A stretch of DNA of 64,000 nt, taken from an uncultured bacterium (lineage in GTDB: Bacteria > Bacillota > Clostridia > Lachnospirales > Lachnospiraceae). The DNA lies in contig CANDBT010000015.1 in the NCBI GenBank assembly GCA_947383005.1, positions 1 to 64,000 on the forward strand. The letters run 5' to 3'. The position numbers were made by a program, and so were the translations under genes. Of the stretch, positions 59,134 through 64,000 are shown piece by piece; the first letter of the stretch is position 1, and every line of letters starts with the position of its first letter. The notes beneath the pieces are model-generated. The model was not told the origin of the DNA, made no database searches, and saw nothing but the letters and a program-made list of their open reading frames with translations.

Positions 59134-59209
59134 TCAAGTAGTGCGAATAAATACCCAAACAGTTGTATTATGCACAAGTACACAACTGGAGGGAGGTAAG
59201 GTGTGAGCG

Positions 59210-59386
59210 ATGTCTAACGTGATTGTTAAAGAAAACGAAAGTCTGGACAGTGCATTACGCAGATTCAAAAGAAACTGCGCTAAGGCTGGTATCCAGCAGG
59301 AGATTCGTAAGAGAGAGCATTACGAGAAACCCAGCGTCAGACGTAAGAAAAAGTCTGAAGCCGCAAGAAAACGTAAATACAATTAA
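59210..59386 (+). CDS. rpsU: 30S ribosomal protein S21
   Basis: 58 residues. The ATG at 59210 lies 13 bases after GGAGGGAGG. The product begins [20 protein letters not shown] and contains [20 protein letters not shown], the S21 signature, ending in a basic tail. S21 joins the 30S platform near the anti-Shine-Dalgarno. The gene begins the clostridial/bacillar rpsU-(yqeY)-yqfC-yqfD-phoH-ybeY order; yqeY is absent here. A longer overlapping ORF in another frame at this site is not coding. Confidence 0.97.
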   Translation: MSNVIVKENESLDSALRRFKRNCAKAGIQQEIRKREHYEKPSVRRKKKSEAARKRKYN

Positions 59387-59396
59387 GCGTTTGCCC

Positions 59397-59426
59397 AATC
59401 CTCAGTCATAAGACTGAGGATTTTTT
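59397..59426 (+). terminator. Terminator of rpsU
   Basis: Perfect 11-bp stem AATCCTCAGTC (59397-59407) with GACTGAGGATT (59412-59422), a 4-base loop and a run of six T. Confidence 0.92.
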
Positions 59427-59464
59427 CGTAGAATGATAGTAAATACAAATATGGGAAGATTCTT

Positions 59465-59734
59465 TTGTTTGATCAAGTCAAAGCAGCAGCGGCAGATAAT
59501 CTGAAGTTACCGAAAGATGTGGTATTGGGAGAGGTGCTGGTTTCTTTTGTAGGGCGAACCAGTGCGGTTGTGGAAAATTACCGGGGAATTTTGATTTATG
59601 ATGACCAAACGGTGAAGCTGCAGGCGAAAAATTGCAAGCTTCAGTTTCATGGCAGGCATCTTCATATTGATTATTATAACCATGACGAAATGAAAATCAG
59701 CGGACAGATCCAATCCATGGAATTTGGGGACTGA
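59465..59734 (+). CDS. yqfC: Sporulation protein YqfC
   Basis: 89 residues from a TTG start (no ATG is available in frame). LKLPKDVVLGEVLVSFVG and LIYDDQTVKLQAKNCKLQFHG match YqfC, a small sigma-E-controlled protein. yqfD follows after six bases, as in Bacillus. The role in mother-cell development is not understood. Confidence 0.88.
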   Translation: MFDQVKAAAADNLKLPKDVVLGEVLVSFVGRTSAVVENYRGILIYDDQTVKLQAKNCKLQFHGRHLHIDYYNHDEMKISGQIQSMEFGD

Positions 59735-59749
59735 CAGGGGGTGAATCAG

Positions 59750-60997
59750 GTGAAGGAAGCCTTGAAACATTATTGCGGCGGATATCTGTGTGTCCGTTTG
59801 AGAGGATTTTCCCCGGAGCGTTTTTTAAACCTTTGTATGGCCAGAAAGATTGTTATTTGGGATCTCCGGTATCAGGACGGCGGGTATCAGTTTTTGATTT
59901 CGGTCGGGGATTTCCGCCGGATACGGCCTTTGGTGAAAAAAGCCCAGGTGAGGCTTTTGATTCTGGGAAGATATGGGCTTCCCTTTTTTTTATATCGTAA
60001 TCGGAAAAGAAAATTATATGCTGCGGGAATAGGCGCTTTTTTTCTGGTGCTCTTTTTGATGTCCCAGTTTATTTGGAATATTTCCGTGGAAGGGAATTAT
60101 CATTTTACGGATGATACCTTGCTTCATTATCTGGATACGTTGGATATCCGCTATGGAAGGCTTAAGGCGGGGATTGACTGTAATGTGCTGGAAGAGTCTA
60201 TCCGCAGCCAATATCCGGAAATTATCTGGGTGTCGGCACGGATTTCCGGCACCCGGCTGATGATTAAGGTAAAAGAAAATGAAGTGATGAGCAATGTTCC
60301 CGAAAAAGACGAGGTTCCCCGGAACTTGGTGGCGGGAAAAAACGGGATAGTTACCCGGATGGTAGTGCGCCGCGGAAAAGCACAGGTGGCTGTCGGTGAT
60401 CAGATAGAGGCCGGGCAAGTGCTGGTCAGCGGAGAAATCCCTATTTATAATGACGCTGAAGAACTGGCTGATTTACAATTCGTGCATGCCGACGCAGATA
60501 TTTATGCCACGGTTTCCGAGAGCTACCGGGAGGTTCTGCCAGCCTGTGTTGTCGAACGGACAGATACAGGACGGTGTCGGCGGGGCCTTCGTCTCAGGGC
60601 AGGAGGTTTGTCTTTTTTGTGGATGCTGCCGTCTATTGGAGGAAATCCCTGGGAGATTACCAGCAAAAGCTGCCAGCTAACTGTGCTGGGAGATTTTTAT
60701 TTGCCGGTATGGGTGGATCAAATCCAGGCGCAGGAATACCAAACATATGAGCGTTGTCTGACAAAAGAAGACAGGGAAATAAGAAAAAATATCATTCATC
60801 AGCAAAAGATAGAAAATTTATCGGAAAAAGGGGTACACATTATCGAAAATAGTGTTAAAATATTGAAAGAAGGTTCTGGCTGGGTGGTGCAGGGGGATTT
60901 TCTCTTGGAAGAGCCGGTTGGAATCGGGCAAGAGATAGAAGAAACGAATAAAAAGGAGATTGATCAAGCGGATGAGCGTAATGGAAACCATTATTGA
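59750..60997 (+). CDS. yqfD: Sporulation protein YqfD
   Basis: 415 residues from the GTG at 59750; a GTG at 59741 is equally possible, and the CAGGGGG box favours the later one. The N-terminal soluble part has VRLRGFSPERFLNLCMARKI. A membrane span lies at about residues 92-111 (AGIGAFFLVLFLMSQFIW). The C-terminal domain has NYHFTDDTLLHYLDTLDIRYG and a basic patch, as in YqfD/SpoIV-like proteins. It acts in the mother cell during spore formation. Its end overlaps phoH by 26 bases. Confidence 0.9.
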   Translation: MKEALKHYCGGYLCVRLRGFSPERFLNLCMARKIVIWDLRYQDGGYQFLISVGDFRRIRPLVKKAQVRLLILGRYGLPFFLYRNRKRKLYAAGIGAFFLVLFLMSQFIWNISVEGNYHFTDDTLLHYLDTLDIRYGRLKAGIDCNVLEESIRSQYPEIIWVSARISGTRLMIKVKENEVMSNVPEKDEVPRNLVAGKNGIVTRMVVRRGKAQVAVGDQIEAGQVLVSGEIPIYNDAEELADLQFVHADADIYATVSESYREVLPACVVERTDTGRCRRGLRLRAGGLSFLWMLPSIGGNPWEITSKSCQLTVLGDFYLPVWVDQIQAQEYQTYERCLTKEDREIRKNIIHQQKIENLSEKGVHIIENSVKILKEGSGWVVQGDFLLEEPVGIGQEIEETNKKEIDQADERNGNHY

Positions 60998-62018
60998 CAT
61001 ACCTGTTGAACATGAGCGCAATGTGTGCGGCCAGTTTGATCAGTATTTAAAGAAAATTGAACGTACTCTCCGGGTGACTATTGTGGCCCGGGATGGCGCC
61101 ATTAAGCTGATTGGCCCGGAAGAGATGATCCGGCGGGCAAAAAGTGTGTTCAATAATCTGGCAGAACTTTCCCGGAGAGGGAATACCATCACGGAACAGA
61201 ATGTGGATTATGCTTTGTCTTTATCCTTTACTGATTCAGACAGTGCGATTTTGGAAATAGATAAGGATATTATCTGCCGGACGGTGAACGGAAAGCCAGT
61301 GAAACCCAAAACATTGGGACAAAAGCATTATGTAGATGAAATCAGAAATAAGATGATTGTATTTGGCGTGGGTCCGGCGGGTACGGGGAAGACTTATCTG
61401 GCCATGGCCATGGCTATCCAGGCTTTTAAAAATAATGAGGTAAACCGGATTATTCTGACCCGTCCGGCCATTGAGGCCGGGGAAAAGCTGGGATTTTTGC
61501 CTGGAGATTTGCAAAGTAAAATCGATCCCTATCTGCGGCCTTTGTATGATGCTTTGTATCAGATTATGGGGGCGGAAAGTTTTCTGCATAATTCCGAGAA
61601 GGGATTGATTGAAGTGGCGCCTCTGGCTTATATGAGAGGGCGGACTTTGGATAATGCCTATATTATTCTGGACGAAGCGCAAAATACGACTCCGGCCCAG
61701 ATGAAGATGTTTTTGACGCGTATCGGATTTGGCTCCAAGGTGATTATTACCGGGGATAAAACGCAAAAAGATTTGCCGGGAGGGGCGGCGTCGGGGCTTG
61801 ATATAGCGATGAAGGTTCTGCACAAGATTGATGATATTGGTTTTTGCAGCCTGACCAGCGAAGATGTGGTCCGTCATCCGCTGGTGCAAAAGATTGTACA
61901 GGCGTATGACGATTATGAGCAAAAGAGCGGGGGTAAGGGAAGAGACGGGGAGGCAGGGCAAAAAGGAAGAGATTCCAGCCAGATGAAAAAGGGGAGAAAA
62001 AATGACTATAGACATTGA
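60972..62018 (+). CDS. phoH: PhoH family ATPase
   Basis: 348 residues from the ATG at 60972, inside the end of yqfD. An N-terminal KH-like region (residues 1-100) precedes the PhoH ATPase: Walker A VGPAGTGKTYLAMAMA, RPAIEAGEKLGFLPGD, Walker B IILDEAQNTTPAQMKMFLTR and VIITGDKTQKDLP. It is predicted to act on RNA and is commonly coupled with YbeY. The C-terminus has a short Lys/Gly-rich tail that overlaps ybeY by 17 bases. Confidence 0.95.
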   Translation: MSVMETIIDIPVEHERNVCGQFDQYLKKIERTLRVTIVARDGAIKLIGPEEMIRRAKSVFNNLAELSRRGNTITEQNVDYALSLSFTDSDSAILEIDKDIICRTVNGKPVKPKTLGQKHYVDEIRNKMIVFGVGPAGTGKTYLAMAMAIQAFKNNEVNRIILTRPAIEAGEKLGFLPGDLQSKIDPYLRPLYDALYQIMGAESFLHNSEKGLIEVAPLAYMRGRTLDNAYIILDEAQNTTPAQMKMFLTRIGFGSKVIITGDKTQKDLPGGAASGLDIAMKVLHKIDDIGFCSLTSEDVVRHPLVQKIVQAYDDYEQKSGGKGRDGEAGQKGRDSSQMKKGRKNDYRH

Positions 62019-62499
62019 GTATGAAGCGGCAGACCGTCTGGATATTCCTTATGAGGAGATTATTCGGGAGATTATTCCGGCAGTACTGGATAGGGAACAG
62101 TGTCCTTATGAGGCGGAGGTCCATGTGCTTTTGACGGATAATGAGGCAATCAGGGAAATCAATCGGGATTATCGTCAGATCGATACGCCTACGGATGTAC
62201 TTTCCTTTCCGATGGTAGAGTTTGAGCGGGAGTCGGATTTTGGACATGCGGAGGATTGTGTGGAAGAGTGCTTTAACCCGGATACGGGGGAATTGATATT
62301 GGGGGATATTGTAATTTCCGTAGACAAGGTGAAGGAACAAGCTGAAAACTACGGCCATTCCTGCCGGAGGGAATTAGCGTTTCTGCTGGCTCACAGTATG
62401 CTGCATTTGTGCGGATACGACCATATGGAGGAAGAGGAACGGCTGGTTATGGAGCAGAGGCAGCGGGAAATTTTGGCTGAAAGAGGATATAACCGATGA
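62002..62499 (+). CDS. ybeY: Endoribonuclease YbeY (rRNA maturation factor)
   Basis: 165 residues, RBS AAAAGGGGAG within phoH. The zinc-binding motif HSMLHLCGYDHMEEEE (HxxxHxxxxxH) and RQIDTPTDVLSFPM identify YbeY, which processes 16S rRNA 3' ends and supports ribosome quality control. It carries a small insert (SDFGHAEDCVEECFNPDTG) before GDIVIS. It overlaps the DUF3048 lipoprotein by four bases (ATGA). Confidence 0.96.
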   Translation: MTIDIEYEAADRLDIPYEEIIREIIPAVLDREQCPYEAEVHVLLTDNEAIREINRDYRQIDTPTDVLSFPMVEFERESDFGHAEDCVEECFNPDTGELILGDIVISVDKVKEQAENYGHSCRRELAFLLAHSMLHLCGYDHMEEEERLVMEQRQREILAERGYNR

Positions 62500-63656
62500 A
62501 AAAGGGATGGATGGATAGTAAAAAAAGGGGACTCTGCCTGCTGGCTGCACTGTGCGCGCTGTTGACGGCAGGGTGCTCAGCGAAAGGCAGTCTGGAAGCG
62601 GCCGCTACGGAAACTGCCGTCGAAACAATCCGGATAGAGCCGGAGACAAAGCCGATTGTCATTGAGACGGAACCGGAGACAGAGGAGGACTTAAGTCCGC
62701 TTATCTATGCGCCCGGCGATCCGCGGATTGCGGAGAATGGCAATATACGCAGTTACCTTACAGGGATGGATGTCCCGGAATCTCAGGGAAACAGGCGGCC
62801 ATTGGCCATTATGATGAGCAATGATAAGGCATCTTTGCCTCAGTATGGGATTAATCGGGCCGCTGTGGTTTATGAGGCTCCGGTAGAGGGAGAGATGAAC
62901 CGGTACATGGCGATTATTGAGGATTATGACGACTTGGATCGGATTGGGTCCGTGCGGAGTTGTCGTACGTATTATACGTATTTTGCCAGAGAATTTGATG
63001 CTATTTATGCTCATTTCGGGCAGAGCACTTTTGCCAAGCCTTATCTGAAAAACGTGGACAACATCAATGGCATTGAGGGCATTGGAGATACGGCTTTTTA
63101 TCGTTCTAAAGATCGGAAAAGGCCTCACAATGCTTATGCCAGCTTTGACGGAATACAAAAGGCGATTGAAAAGCTGGGTTATTCCCAGGAGTATGATGAT
63201 TCATATAAAGGCCATTATTATTTTGCCGCGCAGGAAAGCGCCGTAACGCCGGAAGGGGGATATGTGCAGGATGCCCGCAAAGTGATGCCGGGCTATTCGA
63301 TGAATAATCCCTGGTTTGAATATCATGAGGACGACGGGTTGTATTATCGCTATCAGTATGGGGCGCCTCATTTGGGCGATGAAGGGCCTATCGCTGTAAA
63401 AAACATTCTGATCCAGTGTTGTGCCGCCGGTTATTACGCGACTACCGATTATCGGAATATCAATGTTCATGAAGACACATGGGGCGGATTTTTTATTACC
63501 AATGGCAAAGTTGCCAATATTTCCTGGAAAAAGGACGGGGAATTCGGAGTGACTCATTATTATTATCCCGATGGCCGTGAGATTGTGCTGAATCCCGGGA
63601 AAACGTGGATTTGCATTGTTCCGACTTCCGAAGCCGGGAAGATTGCCTTTGAGTAA
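62496..63656 (+). CDS. DUF3048 (YerB-like) lipoprotein
   Basis: 386 residues coupled to ybeY by an ATGA overlap. A lipoprotein signal with lipobox LTAGC places the mature Cys at about residue 27. A Glu/Thr-rich linker (PETKPIVIETEPETEEDL) is followed by the DUF3048 domain: RPLAIMMSNDKASLPQYGIN, AVVYEAPVEGEMNRYMAIIE and GSVRSCRTYYTYFAREFDA. YerB-like proteins are anchored outside the membrane; function unknown. Its coupling to an rRNA maturation gene is presumably transcriptional convenience. Confidence 0.92.
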   Translation: MKKGWMDSKKRGLCLLAALCALLTAGCSAKGSLEAAATETAVETIRIEPETKPIVIETEPETEEDLSPLIYAPGDPRIAENGNIRSYLTGMDVPESQGNRRPLAIMMSNDKASLPQYGINRAAVVYEAPVEGEMNRYMAIIEDYDDLDRIGSVRSCRTYYTYFAREFDAIYAHFGQSTFAKPYLKNVDNINGIEGIGDTAFYRSKDRKRPHNAYASFDGIQKAIEKLGYSQEYDDSYKGHYYFAAQESAVTPEGGYVQDARKVMPGYSMNNPWFEYHEDDGLYYRYQYGAPHLGDEGPIAVKNILIQCCAAGYYATTDYRNINVHEDTWGGFFITNGKVANISWKKDGEFGVTHYYYPDGREIVLNPGKTWICIVPTSEAGKIAFE

Positions 63657-63725
63657 CAGCGAATAGAAAATGGAATATAAGGGAAAAATAAACAGAAAAT
63701 ATCCTTATCAATGGGAGGCTTTACG

Positions 63726-64000
63726 ATGAAAAGGTATATGATCTGTTTATTTTTGTTCGTAGGAGTTGGCGCTGTATGCCTGACTGCCGCTTATTTTCTG
63801 ACGGGACGCTATCGTGTGACAGCCTCGCCTACGAGAGAAGAATCAGCGGCTGCTTTGGAAAGTGTGGATATCCTTGAGACAGTGCCGGAAAATCTGGCTG
63901 CTGTCAATGGAGAACATGTCCTTCATGAAAAAGCGGCGCTGACAGAGGAGTTTTATCTGGTTTCTGAGGATGGATTTTTATTGGTGTTTGGGAAGGACCA
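63726..64000 (+). CDS. Membrane-anchored protein of unknown function, 3' truncated by the window
   Basis: ATG at 63726 behind GGGAGGC; 91 codons before the right edge. One N-terminal hydrophobic helix (CLFLFVGVGAVCLTAAYFL, residues 7-25) acts as a signal anchor, followed by a polar Ser/Glu-rich stretch and the start of a domain (EEFYLVSEDGFLLVFGKD). The last text resembles BofC-like or clostridial envelope proteins but is too short to assign. Confidence 0.75.
   Translation, partial: MKRYMICLFLFVGVGAVCLTAAYFLTGRYRVTASPTREESAAALESVDILETVPENLAAVNGEHVLHEKAALTEEFYLVSEDGFLLVFGKD

Noticed and set aside
59223..59411. A 62-codon open frame over the ribosomal protein S21 region
   Set aside because: It is shifted relative to the true frame. 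The ATG at 59210 gives a perfect 58-residue S21.

Overview
The window reads as chromosomal DNA of an anaerobic, endospore-forming clostridium, most likely a member of the Lachnospiraceae. The evidence is a pyruvate:ferredoxin oxidoreductase fragment, an alpha/beta small acid-soluble spore protein, the sporulation genes ylbJ, yqfC and yqfD, a 2-hydroxyacyl-CoA dehydratase activase system, meso-diaminopimelate dehydrogenase and many Gram-positive style ribosome binding sites (AGGAGG type). Species cannot be named from the sequence alone. Almost every gene belongs to a chromosomal housekeeping or metabolic family. There is no intact mobile element, prophage, rRNA operon or CRISPR array.

Layout. 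1-8.5 kb: the end of nifJ, a phosphoesterase, a thioesterase, a coiled-coil protein of unknown role, a two-gene exosortase plus VIT/VWA surface-protein module on the minus strand, and a LysR regulator divergent from azlCD. 8.7-14.6 kb: a DUF6465-like protein, a first RsmF-type rRNA methyltransferase, a minus-strand dinB-DUF1576 operon and a PfkB sugar kinase. 14.8-22.2 kb: tRNA-Leu(CAA), a type IIA topoisomerase pair (probably topoisomerase IV), asd, galM and a SASP gene. 22.4-32.7 kb: rsmD-coaD-coiled-coil protein, ylbJ, a second RsmF-type methyltransferase followed by an RNA-modification and small-enzyme run (RsuA-type and RluC/D-type pseudouridine synthases, HAD, YgiQ, SDR). 32.9-42.7 kb: 2-hydroxyacyl-CoA dehydratase activase and its partner, a tandemly duplicated module of tiny membrane proteins plus DUF2085 proteins, nagB and an aconitase-like hydratase. 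42.8-53.8 kb: MATE exporter, MgtC-like protein, a SUV3-like RNA helicase, HAD phosphatase, ddh, glnS, a MocR regulator and a LEA-like protein. 53.9-54.6 kb: a decayed patch with an AAA-ATPase-like fragment and an integrase fragment. 54.7-64 kb: a D,D-carboxypeptidase, alaS with a tiny membrane-protein gene in front, then the conserved rpsU-yqfC-yqfD-phoH-ybeY block, a DUF3048 lipoprotein and a truncated membrane-anchored protein.

Genes that work together: asd and ddh give two steps of the direct dehydrogenase route to meso-diaminopimelate and lysine. rsmD, two RsmF-like enzymes, two pseudouridine synthases, ybeY and rpsU concern ribosome maturation. SASP, ylbJ, yqfC and yqfD belong to sporulation. 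The exosortase and the VIT/VWA protein overlap by four bases and appear to be an enzyme-substrate pair.

The main unexplained structure is a family of composite palindromic intergenic repeats (about 70-225 bp, ends like GTTACTGTTCAC and GTGAACAGTAAC) at seven or more places, plus a second repeat family in two copies. Some copies reach into the 3' ends of genes and supply their last codons and stop. The most interesting protein-level observations are the Firmicute exosortase with a SEP-type C-terminal sorting signal in its neighbour, the duplicated tiny-membrane-protein/DUF2085 module, the SUV3-like helicase, and a terminator embedded in the coding sequence of a convergent gene.
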